From Saccharicrinis sp965230625 (lineage in GTDB: Bacteria > Bacteroidota > Bacteroidia > Bacteroidales > Marinilabiliaceae): DNA of 64,000 bases. A program made the position numbers and the translations under genes. This document shows, in pieces, positions 41,401-49,249 of this stretch. Within the stretch, counting starts at the first letter, position 1, and every line of letters starts with the position of its first letter. The stretch lies in the NCBI GenBank assembly GCA_965230625.1, contig CBDDLL010000001.1:124001-188000 (forward strand). The letters run 5' to 3'. Below the pieces are notes generated by a model that saw only the letters and a list, made by a program, of their open reading frames with translations, had not been told where the DNA came from and searched no databases.

Positions 41401-43685
41401 TATAACAATGTACCATTTGTTTCTCCATATCCATAATCATCGTTATAACCTAAACTTGGCATAAAATTATAGATGACCTTTCCTTTACCTTCGGTTATTT
41501 CTTCAACATACTCGTACCAAACACCATTATTTCCCCTAGAGTGCACATTAATGTTAAGCACAGGATTGGGAGATAGACTCATTACATCATCAGAAACATA
41601 AAAGGGTGACCCTTCCGTGCCATTTTTATAACTTATTGTTTTGTCGTACTTTATAAAGGCAGATGGGTCTAAATATCCTGTAGAACTGCCATTTTCATCG
41701 TTGTAGTTGTAGTTGATACTATTGGTTAAGCCGTTACTGTTACTTACATTAATTTCTTTTATTCGAATACCGCCAAGGTTTTTATTTATACCTACCCCAT
41801 TGCTTATGCTATTTGGCTCATAATCAAAACTTATAATACCACCACCAGGTAATTCAACCTCTTTTAATGCATTTAACTTTACCGAATCAGTGTTGATAGA
41901 ATAAGGATTTTGAGAATCGTTGGCTAAATGAATCATACTTTCAAACAAACCAGAATAATTACGAGACAAATTAACTAAAGAAAAAGCTGTTTCGCTTTGA
42001 CCGTTATAACCACCAAAATAATCTTGTTTTGGATATAGATTTTCTCTACCTCTTCCATATTTGTCATCAGAATATATGACTATTTCTTCTTTTAAATGAT
42101 TTTTATTGAACAAACCTGTATGTCCTTCGGTATGCCAATAACTTAATTTGATTTGTTCTTTTTCTTTCTTACCATTATCATTGATATAATTATAGTTTAC
42201 CTCGTTAAGAAGCATCTCATCTGCACTATTAAAATATATTAAGGAAACATCCATTATTTTGTTACCTGAGGCGTCATATCTTTCAAATCGATTTCCTATT
42301 TTTTTAATAAGAAATTTTTCCCCTTTAATTTCAGAAATTTCTCTCTTAACATTTAAAATTCTATCACCAAAATAGGATTCTTCTAATCTGCTAATAATAC
42401 CATTAATGGTTAAAATAGGTCTGGGGTCGTTTACACCTAATATAAAATTAGAATTAAACTCATAATCTATACTTGCATATGACTTATCTTGATCTTTTTC
42501 GAAAGGATCTGTAGACCAATCACTGAAATAGTTGGGAACAATACCCCAGACTGAGTTATAATAACTATCATGCCCTCCATTATCCACCCAGGTACCTAAT
42601 TCTGCCAATCTTTCACTTAAACTGTTTAAAATGTTAAACTGTTCTTGCATCTCGTAATTTATCTTTAATAATTCTTTATTTTGAGACTCCTGAATCGCAT
42701 TACCTATCTGATTTACTATTGCATCACTTAAATAATCATTACCACTGATTCCAGCCATCATATATTGACCTTGCCTAAAAACCTCGGCTGTACTTGCTTT
42801 TAATTGGTATAATCTATTCGTTTCTCGATTTAATGCATTTAAATATTCTTGTTGTAGAATACTTGGATCTTGATAATGTTTTTGAGTAACATATAACTTT
42901 ACTCCTTCATCAATGGTGTAGTGGGTATCAAAACTAGTTAGTGTTTCTATCTGTATTGCGGAACTACCGCTTCCATCATAACCTGAATAAGAAAACTCAA
43001 TATTACTACCATTGGTTAAAATAATTCTGCTTAATTGCCAGCTTATTGTATACTCAAGCTCTGTGTCGGGCATATCGAAACTATTATTGTAATCCTGTGC
43101 GCTCGTTACGGTTTTCTCTTCAAACTCATAAATAATCCCGTTTTCATCTATTATTTGGAAACTACCCTCACTAGGTTTATTGTATTCTATTAACATATCA
43201 GTTTTGTCCAATGTTAAAGGGTAATGTTTGCCTGTTGCATTATCATACTCCATTACAAACAAGCATGAATGGCCTACAAAATTGGCTCTAAATACATCGT
43301 ACTCACCATCAACCTCTCCTTTTTTTACCGATTTTAGGTATTCTGCATCTAGTAATAGCTCATTAATTGACCCAGTATTTTTAAAATCGTCTTTTCCCAT
43401 AACTGAGCGTGATATTATTCCTCCTGCACTCAAGGCCCATGCTTCTGACCTTGGAAAATTATACCACTTATAGTTATTTGATGTGTAAGTTAACTGTAGC
43501 GGTAGTTCAAATCCATCCTGTTCTACCGTCATTAAAGGGATGTTGTAATGGAGTAGCCCCCTGGCATGATCAACTTTGTAGTTGCCTGCAAAGGCAGTTG
43601 GCTTATCCATTTCGGGTGTTCTGTATTCCTGTGCCATCATTGTTAGTGGTATAAACAGGAAAACTAGTTTAAGAAAGTGTTTCAT
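38457..43685 (-). CDS. Giant secreted YD/RHS-type protein A2 (partner of B2)
   Basis: 1742 residues with an N-terminal signal peptide (LKLVFLFIPLTMMAQ). The start of the mature protein (AGNYKVDHARGLLHYNIPLM and AWALSAGGIISRSVMGKDDF) is the same kind of RHS-partner N-terminus as A1, with different sequence. Long beta-rich sequence follows, with YD-type pieces (NSMGLLSHEYSQNEWLTSYV, YVYDSSGRLEEIRD). The C-terminal 290 residues look like Ig-like domains. No DPDG core box or tip is present. It lies 218 bases before RHS gene B2 on the same strand. The likely role is the N-terminal or shell component of a two-part RHS system. Confidence 0.78.
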   Translation of the reverse strand: MKHFLKLVFLFIPLTMMAQEYRTPEMDKPTAFAGNYKVDHARGLLHYNIPLMTVEQDGFELPLQLTYTSNNYKWYNFPRSEAWALSAGGIISRSVMGKDDFKNTGSINELLLDAEYLKSVKKGEVDGEYDVFRANFVGHSCLFVMEYDNATGKHYPLTLDKTDMLIEYNKPSEGSFQIIDENGIIYEFEEKTVTSAQDYNNSFDMPDTELEYTISWQLSRIILTNGSNIEFSYSGYDGSGSSAIQIETLTSFDTHYTIDEGVKLYVTQKHYQDPSILQQEYLNALNRETNRLYQLKASTAEVFRQGQYMMAGISGNDYLSDAIVNQIGNAIQESQNKELLKINYEMQEQFNILNSLSERLAELGTWVDNGGHDSYYNSVWGIVPNYFSDWSTDPFEKDQDKSYASIDYEFNSNFILGVNDPRPILTINGIISRLEESYFGDRILNVKREISEIKGEKFLIKKIGNRFERYDASGNKIMDVSLIYFNSADEMLLNEVNYNYINDNGKKEKEQIKLSYWHTEGHTGLFNKNHLKEEIVIYSDDKYGRGRENLYPKQDYFGGYNGQSETAFSLVNLSRNYSGLFESMIHLANDSQNPYSINTDSVKLNALKEVELPGGGIISFDYEPNSISNGVGINKNLGGIRIKEINVSNSNGLTNSINYNYNDENGSSTGYLDPSAFIKYDKTISYKNGTEGSPFYVSDDVMSLSPNPVLNINVHSRGNNGVWYEYVEEITEGKGKVIYNFMPSLGYNDDYGYGETNGTLLYKYYVSENNRLLKQEYWYYEIGKENPYMTKTFLGSLNEHDFRSYLNEVSITEDTPERKNNHRSDPVSYNPSLLFKPFYEEGNETLLETLEIPDYNIDTWLESLPFNKEEYTMGHSRFIAHNTSFVEVFVKSTPYDDFKNAYQYRLKPVVDSNLRNYFFVLNRKKRLKRKEVHHLDGSFTMPAFYSGTPIGNVIPDNHPSIVNLTSTEFQYNGASKVRPSSNLTSNSKGETILVRNKYANDYSLDPGHPVTLMSELNQVGIPIETQTWLKKPNNSYHLLSSNITDFTKVTKESKDFILPSAQYTSYQNIGDLVPEIQQTNDFNQNSGFSSVFAYSSDFYRNNLELTYDTSLDKKVAVLKKRENNGLETVYKRDATTGDVLFEAICENPNLIDCRNHYCKEDIAHESATAGDLEILEAFNSACTEYLGSAYGFSNLGADLRQNLVTISEYYESLLYGNSNDFGEVIYSLFEDWIGLSEGLLDGNIKWVAETSFRKSNDLFYAYHNIYDPIYQTLEANPEYPQIKYYNVYLYSLIRLFSFYNGGHTNSIPPDNFSSLLHRVNQHDPIPKESEGDVFKSLNRLMILLNEPPAYLTPAPLSVEIENPNVDSEIYLKAVIKPTSNSLQVKYKAIYNDNSESAEQTINTTVEPDSWALVNIPINFSNIGNLNNLNKIEVDYSAIMNTNNTGVGTVVLHPKLPVYSCRSFNSMGLLSHEYSQNEWLTSYVYDSSGRLEEIRDNEGNILKDINYNTRIKQSEFNLQVTPKSLKVGDWSYASCHDVKIKSDFPCTLSCDNPNVLLSNNYCSAGESKINVLVNVTKKGLQNKTIATITVDNGQITKLIPINDYGSSDISVLLLFRSFYENQTTQNGYATVGHDLSKVTGFTNEFEENVGHEIKYSSYSEGGGVELIDKNTNHNWHYKLEISKNDYLDVKLCYPDGSELWDYNYPVPEDNFELQQPGEYTLKFYNRVESEPIGEIPIVITRVN

Positions 43686-43762
43686 TTTAATTGGATTTAT
43701 TGTTTTAGCTAAGGATTCCTTTTATCCTCCCCAAAAGAGAGAAATTGGTCTCTGATAAAAAG

Positions 43763-44920
43763 TTACCTTGCATTGTTTTGGTTGTTTAAGAATAAATCTT
43801 TAATTAACTGTAATTCATATTTCATTGAAGTTACTTCCTCTTCCAACTTTTCTCTTTCTCCCTGTTCCTTTTTTCTAGCTTCCTTAAGTTCTTTAACATC
43901 CTTGCCTTTCTCTCTCAACTTTTTTTCTTGAGCAATGGTATGTAATGTTAATTCTTCAATCTTTTGTAACAACAACTTATTCATCTCCGCCAAATTCACA
44001 CCTTCTTCTTCCATTTCTTCAGCACTTGGTATATCTGGTAAGTGTTTGTTGTTTTTGATAAAGGTTTCCACTTCGGAAAGGTCTTTTAGATTGTAGTCTT
44101 CAGCGAAGACAAAGTCGGCGGTTTGGCCGTTGGCTTCTACACGTATTTCTTCGGCTCTTATAGTTCCGGCTACGTCTAGTTTGGTTGAGGAGTCTGGATT
44201 CTTGCCAATTCCAACATTGCCATTATTTAAAATTGTTAGTTTAGTTGAATTTAAATGATGATTATAGGTTCCAAAATTGAAATTTAGACTTGAGTTTCCT
44301 TGTCCATTTGTTGTTTGTCGAACTATAGACCAAACATCAGTGTTTGAAGTACCATTACCTTCAACTAAATTTAATGATGATCCCCAAGTAGCATCCGAAC
44401 TAGAAATTAAATCTAATTGACAGTCTAATCCTTCAAACATTCCAATTGCATGTTGGGTTTTAGTTCCATATTTTGCTTTTCGAACATGAAGTTTTGTTAT
44501 TGGTGTAACTGTTCCAACTCCAATATTTCCATTTTTTAATATTGTTAGCTTAGTTGGATTTAAATGATGATTATTTGCTCCAAAATTGAAATTTAGGCTT
44601 GAGTTACCTTGTCCATTTGTTGTTTGACGGATAATAGACCAAACATCAGTGTTTGAAGTACCATTACCTTCAACTAAATTTAATGACGATCCCCAGCTAG
44701 CATCCGAACTAGAAATTAAATCTAGTTGACAGTCTAATCCTTCAAACATTCCAATTGCATTTTGAGTTTTAGTACCATATTTTGCTTTTCGAACATGAAG
44801 TTTTGTTATTGGCGTTTTAGTCCCAATCCCAACATCCCCTGTAGATTCAATCTTATTATCCTGGGCAGAAACGTTAACAACATAAAGAATTACAATAATT
44901 AAGAAAAAAAGTTTCTTCAT
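43763..44920 (-). CDS. Secreted fibre-like protein with 103-aa duplication and TMF/chaperone-type C-terminus
   Basis: 385 residues from the ATG at 44920; signal peptide FLIIVILYVVNVSAQ. Two near-identical 103-residue repeats follow (VGIGTKTPITKLHVRKAKYG to the matching unit starting VGTVTPITKLHVRKAK), with a period of 309 bases. The C-terminal 130 residues contain ADFVFAEDYNLKDLSEVETF and a long coiled coil. This C-terminus is frequent in Bacteroidetes proteins described as tail-fibre or endosialidase-chaperone-like. It precedes A2 by 77 bases on the same strand and is probably part of the second RHS locus. Confidence 0.78.
   Translation of the reverse strand: MKKLFFLIIVILYVVNVSAQDNKIESTGDVGIGTKTPITKLHVRKAKYGTKTQNAIGMFEGLDCQLDLISSSDASWGSSLNLVEGNGTSNTDVWSIIRQTTNGQGNSSLNFNFGANNHHLNPTKLTILKNGNIGVGTVTPITKLHVRKAKYGTKTQHAIGMFEGLDCQLDLISSSDATWGSSLNLVEGNGTSNTDVWSIVRQTTNGQGNSSLNFNFGTYNHHLNSTKLTILNNGNVGIGKNPDSSTKLDVAGTIRAEEIRVEANGQTADFVFAEDYNLKDLSEVETFIKNNKHLPDIPSAEEMEEEGVNLAEMNKLLLQKIEELTLHTIAQEKKLREKGKDVKELKEARKKEQGEREKLEEEVTSMKYELQLIKDLFLNNQNNAR
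44205..44823 (-). repeat. Tandem duplication inside the fibre-like gene (period 309 bp)
   Basis: Two copies, about 44205-44513 and 44514-44823, with almost the same bases (for example gttagtttagttgaattt vs gttagcttagttggattt at 44235 and 44544). The copy length is a multiple of three, so the frame is kept. Confidence 0.85.
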
Positions 44921-45244
44921 TTTAATTAAATTTTGGTTAGCACATAACCATGCCAATTAGTTTATTAATTGACTAGCTATGCAGAATGAAATATGTTTTA
45001 TTAGATTTATTATGCTCCTTTTAAAGATCTCTCCTAATTGAAGTAATTTTTCTTTGGTAAGTGATTGTTAGGTTTTTCTCATAGTTTAAAATGTTTGGTT
45101 AAGCATTAATTAATATGGTTGAATAATATATTTATCAGTTAAAATTATTCTCTTTTCTAATACAAATGAAGAAAAATAATTATTCCAATCAAAATAAATT
45201 GATATAGAAGTCAAAGAATCGAGTGAAAACTATCGTAAATAAAT
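44921..45244. other. Non-coding interval, nothing recognised
   Basis: 324 AT-rich bases upstream of the fibre-like gene and downstream of the permease gene end. I see no strong hairpin and no perfect TAnnTTTG element. It presumably carries the promoter of the second RHS locus. Confidence 0.4.
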
Positions 45245-46474
45245 TTAACCCTTGTTAAAATACTTACTAACTATAACTTTTACTGGATACCAGGTAGCTA
45301 AAAAACCGATTGTAGTAACTGTCGCAATTGTAACAAAAATATCTTTAGTGATTAACTCAACTGGATAAGCATCAACTACAAAGCTACCTCCTCCTGCAAA
45401 TTTAATAATGCCAAGATGTTGTTGTATAAGAACAAATAACACTCCTAAGGTTACTCCGGATACTACTCCTATTAGGGATATTAACCATCCCTCAACCAAA
45501 AACACTTTAGTGACCATTTGCTTATCAGCCCCCATACTTTTTAATATTTTTATGCCTTCTTTTTTATCAAAAATAAGCATAGACATGGTACCAATTAAAT
45601 TAAAGGTAGCTATAATAAGTATGAAGCATAATATTAAATAGGCCATTATTTTTTCAACACCCATCATCTTATAGAAGCTCTCATGTTGCTGCTCCCTGTT
45701 TTTTACTTTAAATTCATCCCCTACTATTTTCTGTATTTGTTTCTGAATTTTAGCAACCGACATTCCAGACTTTACTGCAACAGCTAAAAAATTGACTTCG
45801 TTTTTCTTATACTGAAACAACTCCCTTGCTAACTCAATATCGATAATTAAATACTTGGAATCGTAGTCCATTTGCTTAACCATAAACACACCCTTAGGAT
45901 GAACATAGTGTGTATTAAAAGCCTCATTGGGTCGCATTAAATTTATTTTTTTATTACGTTGAGGCGCATAAATGAAGAGAGGAGTTAAAAATGCGGGGCG
46001 AACAGCTAATTGATCAGCAAGTGCATATCCAACTACACCTCCAAAACCTTGCTTATCTTTTACTATAAACTTACCATCAACAATTACAGAGTCGAGCTGA
46101 CTAACTTTAGTAAAAGTAGAATCTACGCCCATAACCATTCCTGTAACCTGACGTTTGTTATATTTGAGTAAAGCATTGTCTTCAACCACATATGCTACTT
46201 GCTCAACTCCATCAAGATTTTTTATATCTTTAATCTGTAACGAATCGATAGAATAATATTTGCCCTCAACAGCAGTAATTTTTAAATCTGGGTCAAATGA
46301 ACTATAAAAACTCCCTATTAAACCATGTAAACCATTAAATACCGAAAGAACTACTAACAAAGCTAATGATCCAACACTTACTCCAACTATTGAGATAGTA
46401 GAAATTACATTAATAATTCCCTTGGACTTCTTCCCAAAAAGAAACTTAAACGCTATTTGCCATATGAGCTTCAA
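45245..46474 (-). CDS. ABC transporter permease, LolC/LolE/MacB-like (FtsX domain)
   Basis: Inner-membrane component of a lipoprotein-releasing-type ABC transporter. 409 residues with four membrane segments: about 22-46 (INVISTISIVGVSVGSLALL), then three in the C-terminal FtsX domain at about 274-296 (MAYLILCFILIIATFNLIG), 327-350 (GWLISLIGVVSGVTLGVLF) and 377-395. Between them is a periplasmic MacB-type domain with VYVVED-like and DGKFIVKDKQGFGG segments. The GTMSML/EGIKILKSMGADKQ region matches LolE. No ATPase gene is adjacent. It is 18 bases downstream of a methyltransferase gene in one operon with rbfA. Confidence 0.88.
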   Translation of the reverse strand: MKLIWQIAFKFLFGKKSKGIINVISTISIVGVSVGSLALLVVLSVFNGLHGLIGSFYSSFDPDLKITAVEGKYYSIDSLQIKDIKNLDGVEQVAYVVEDNALLKYNKRQVTGMVMGVDSTFTKVSQLDSVIVDGKFIVKDKQGFGGVVGYALADQLAVRPAFLTPLFIYAPQRNKKINLMRPNEAFNTHYVHPKGVFMVKQMDYDSKYLIIDIELARELFQYKKNEVNFLAVAVKSGMSVAKIQKQIQKIVGDEFKVKNREQQHESFYKMMGVEKIMAYLILCFILIIATFNLIGTMSMLIFDKKEGIKILKSMGADKQMVTKVFLVEGWLISLIGVVSGVTLGVLFVLIQQHLGIIKFAGGGSFVVDAYPVELITKDIFVTIATVTTIGFLATWYPVKVIVSKYFNKG

Positions 46475-46492
46475 ATCCTAGGGAATTTAAAT

Positions 46493-47320
46493 TTATTTAT
46501 ACGCTTTTACGATTAATCCTGTTCCCTTTTTATGATGACCTCTAACATCAAAAATATTTAAGATGAAAGAAATAGGAAACGTTACTAAGTAATAAAACGG
46601 TAGAAATATAAAAAATAATTTTGAGGCATTTAGCATCATTATTGGAAACTTCATCGATAATTTCCATGATATATTACCTGGTAAACCATATGTATATCGT
46701 GCATCTACATCCTTAAAACCTGCTTTTTTAAGCTTTTGAATTATCTCCTGCAAGTTATATCCATCACGCACATGCTCGTCAATAAAACCAGTAACACCAT
46801 CATTATGTTCCACCTCATGGTGATGTGCATCTGAACCACCCTGATCACTTGGGGTTGAAATTAACATCATTCCACCATGATTCATTGCATGGTATATATT
46901 TTTAAAAACCCCTTCATCGTCCTCAATATGCTCCATCACATCCACCGAAATCACAAGATCATAAACTTCTTGTTTATCTAATTTAGTTAAATCGGCATAT
47001 TCAAATTTTACTTTATCCTGACGGTTGATTTTTACAAAAAACTGGTTACAATCTTCTATTTGTTCAGTTTTTACATCTACACCTGTAATATTCCATCCTT
47101 TATTTGTAGAAGATATATAATATACATATTGTCCAAAGCCAGATCCAGCATCCAATACATTAATATCGTGTGCTACTTTTTGTGACCAAGCCCTTACTTC
47201 CTTTCTAATATGCCAAGAGCGCAATAACAACAAGTCTAAAAGCTTATAAAACAGAACTCTTAATGCTGGTGTTTGGTTAAATACTTTTCCCAAACTTCTT
47301 TTTATAGGATCGTATTGCAT
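46493..47320 (-). CDS. SAM-dependent methyltransferase with membrane segment
   Basis: 275 residues. Class I SAM-binding fold with motif I VLDAGSGFGQYVYYI (about residue 57), an acidic motif II (VDVKTEQIEDC), FEYADLTKL and motif IV LVISVDVMEHIEDDEGV. The C-terminal part is hydrophobic (LFFIFLPFYYLVTFPISFIL, about 240-260), suggesting membrane attachment. The substrate is unknown; a quinone-, glycan- or lipid-type target is plausible for such membrane-associated members. It lies 2 bases after rbfA and 18 before the permease gene. Confidence 0.82.
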   Translation of the reverse strand: MQYDPIKRSLGKVFNQTPALRVLFYKLLDLLLLRSWHIRKEVRAWSQKVAHDINVLDAGSGFGQYVYYISSTNKGWNITGVDVKTEQIEDCNQFFVKINRQDKVKFEYADLTKLDKQEVYDLVISVDVMEHIEDDEGVFKNIYHAMNHGGMMLISTPSDQGGSDAHHHEVEHNDGVTGFIDEHVRDGYNLQEIIQKLKKAGFKDVDARYTYGLPGNISWKLSMKFPIMMLNASKLFFIFLPFYYLVTFPISFILNIFDVRGHHKKGTGLIVKAYK

Positions 47321-47322
47321 TT

Positions 47323-47661
47323 TTATTCTTTTAAAAGGCGGTCTATGTTATCAATATAGTCCAAGGAATCGTCAATAAAAAAATGAAGATCAGGAACAAC
47401 TCTCAATTGTTTCCCAACTTTCAATCCTAAAAATCTACGTATTGCACTTGTATTGATATCAATTTCGTTAAAAACATCATCTTTTTTATCGGATGGAAAT
47501 ATACTTATATAAACCTTAGCTAATCCTAAATCAGGTGAAATTCTCACTTTTGATACGGACACCATTGTTCCCATAGTATATGTTTTAGCTTCGCGCAAGA
47601 AAATTTCGCTAAGCTCACGTTGTATTAATCTTGAAACTTTTTTTTGCCTTGTTGTTTCCAT
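47323..47661 (-). CDS. rbfA: Ribosome-binding factor A
   Basis: Cold-adaptation and 30S maturation factor that binds the 5' end of 16S rRNA precursor. 112 residues, KH-like fold, with the family pattern: RLIQRELSEIFLRE at the N-terminus, VSVSKVRISPDLGLAKVYIS in the middle, and LRVVPDLHFFIDDSLDYIDNI at the end. Length is normal for the family. The ATG start is preceded by a short interval after yidD. It forms an operon with the methyltransferase and permease genes. Confidence 0.95.
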   Translation of the reverse strand: METTRQKKVSRLIQRELSEIFLREAKTYTMGTMVSVSKVRISPDLGLAKVYISIFPSDKKDDVFNEIDINTSAIRRFLGLKVGKQLRVVPDLHFFIDDSLDYIDNIDRLLKE

Positions 47662-47738
47662 TCCAGTTTATTAATTAACTCACGAAAATAATCTTTTTGA
47701 CTATATTTTCTATAATGATTCTTTATAAATAAAATATA

Positions 47739-48002
47739 TTAAGGTACAGGATCGTGTCCATGTCCCCCCCATGGATTACAACTTAAAATACGCTTAATAG
47801 CTAAATAGCTCCCTTTTATTGGTCCATGCTTTTTTAACGCCTGAATACTATATGTTGAACAAGTTGGTGTATAACGACAAGAAGCTCCTAGCATTGGGGA
47901 TATTACATGTTGATATATTTTTATGGGTATTATTAATATAAAAACAATGCAAGCTTTAAAATATGATAAGAATTTTTTAAGCATCGCTATTTCTTTGCTC
48001 AT
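47739..48002 (-). CDS. yidD: Membrane protein insertion efficiency factor YidD
   Basis: Small membrane-associated protein thought to assist YidC-dependent insertion. It is 87 residues, with a hydrophobic N-terminus (ACIVFILIIPIKIYQHVISP) and the invariant family block CRYTPTCSTYSIQALKKHG followed by NPWGGHGHDPVP. It overlaps rnpA by 26 bases; an ATG at 47984 is an equally plausible start and reduces the overlap. The rnpA-yidD pairing is conserved across bacteria. Confidence 0.93.
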   Translation of the reverse strand: MSKEIAMLKKFLSYFKACIVFILIIPIKIYQHVISPMLGASCRYTPTCSTYSIQALKKHGPIKGSYLAIKRILSCNPWGGHGHDPVP

Positions 48003-48387
48003 TTAATACTTCCATTAACTTTTTTAACGATTTTTTCATTCCTTTACGTATATTTCTATAAGGTAATTGATCTCCTGAAATATAAACCATTGCAAAAGCT
48101 ATTTGTTGTTCAGAATTCTTTAAGTACTCAACAAAATCATTTCTATTCAACCTGTATGCCTCTCTGCATCTCCTCTTTAATAAGTTACGGTGTACTGCTC
48201 TTTTAAACTTTTTTTTAGATACACTGAAAATAACCTGCGCCTCAACATCAAAAGGCAATTCGGTTTTTAAATAAATGATCCTGAACGGAAAACATACAAA
48301 GGAATTTCCTTTTGAAAAAAGCTGATTAATCACTACATGACTGCACAACTTATCTTTTTTAGGAAATTTGTATGATACTTCTGACAT
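47977..48387 (-). CDS. rnpA: Ribonuclease P protein component
   Basis: Protein subunit of RNase P that matures the 5' end of tRNAs. 136 residues. The RNR signature appears as AVHRNLLKRRCREAYRLNR, with the preceding VSKKKFK segment. The N-terminal region (FPKKDKLCSHVVINQLF) and length match the family. rpmH, the usual upstream neighbour, is absent; instead hemD lies upstream behind a terminator. Confidence 0.94.
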   Translation of the reverse strand: MSEVSYKFPKKDKLCSHVVINQLFSKGNSFVCFPFRIIYLKTELPFDVEAQVIFSVSKKKFKRAVHRNLLKRRCREAYRLNRNDFVEYLKNSEQQIAFAMVYISGDQLPYRNIRKGMKKSLKKLMEVLNEQRNSDA

Positions 48388-48412
48388 TGGTTAGTATAAA
48401 ACTGAGCGAAAA

Positions 48413-48436
48413 AAAGGGCATTGAAAAATGCCCTTT
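48413..48436 (-). terminator. Intrinsic terminator after hemD
   Basis: Perfect 10-base stem AAAGGGCATT / AATGCCCTTT with a GAAA loop on the plus strand. On the minus strand it is followed by TTTTT, so it terminates hemD transcription before rnpA. Confidence 0.85.
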
Positions 48437-48461
48437 CTATAACACCTATGTTATTATTAGT

Positions 48462-49214
48462 TTACTTTTTAGCTTTATTATGCTTTTTAATAAATTGATC
48501 TAAAGCCATCGTCATAGAAGGCGCTTGAGGCATTGGAGCCTGAATATCTAATCTATAACCAGCCTCTTTTACAGCTTTTGCTGTAGCTGGCCCAAAAGAA
48601 GCTATTTTTGTTTCTTTTTGATCCCAATCCGGGAAATTTTGTAATAAACTGGCAATTCCTGAAGGACTAAAAAATACTAAAATATCATAATCAATATCCT
48701 TTAAGTCACTTAAATCACTACTTACTGTCCTGTAAAGGATGGCCTTTGAATACTTAATTTTATTTTTATCCAACAAATCCGGAATTTCCTGCTTATGAAT
48801 ATCCGAAAGTGGAACTAAGTAATTCTCGTCTTTGTGCTTTTTAATTATCTCAATTAAATCGGGGAATTTACCGGTTGAGTGAAAAATCTTTCTTTTTCGG
48901 TAAACAATGTATTTTTGCAAATAATATGCTGTTGCTTCTGATATACAAAAATACTTCATCGAATCAGGAATTGTAACCCTCATTTCCTCTGCAACCCTAA
49001 AATAATTGTCGATAGCTGTTCTACTGGTAAAAATTACCGCAGTATGATCAAGTATATTTACTTTTTGTGCGCGAAATTCTTTAGTGGGCACACTCTCTAC
49101 CTGGATAAATGGCCTAAAATCAATTTTAACATTGTTTTTATCTGCCAACTCAAAGTAAGGAGATTTTTCTGTTTGCGGTTTTGGTTGGGAAACCAGTATT
49201 CTTTTTATCTTCAA
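48462..49214 (-). CDS. hemD: Uroporphyrinogen-III synthase
   Basis: Cytosolic enzyme that cyclises hydroxymethylbilane with D-ring inversion in heme and siroheme synthesis. 250 residues in the two-domain HemD layout: N-terminal RILVSQPKPQ, a middle region with VIFTSRTAIDNYF, and the C-terminal LVFFSPSGIASLLQNFPDW and IASFGPATAKAVKEAGYRL, which are family motifs. The C-terminal basic tail ends in KKHNKAKK. It lies 35 bases after the DUF4271 gene; this pairing is common in Bacteroidetes. Confidence 0.9.
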   Translation of the reverse strand: MKIKRILVSQPKPQTEKSPYFELADKNNVKIDFRPFIQVESVPTKEFRAQKVNILDHTAVIFTSRTAIDNYFRVAEEMRVTIPDSMKYFCISEATAYYLQKYIVYRKRKIFHSTGKFPDLIEIIKKHKDENYLVPLSDIHKQEIPDLLDKNKIKYSKAILYRTVSSDLSDLKDIDYDILVFFSPSGIASLLQNFPDWDQKETKIASFGPATAKAVKEAGYRLDIQAPMPQAPSMTMALDQFIKKHNKAKK

Positions 49215-49249
49215 AACGCTCTGTATTTTAATTTCACTGATCCTAATAC

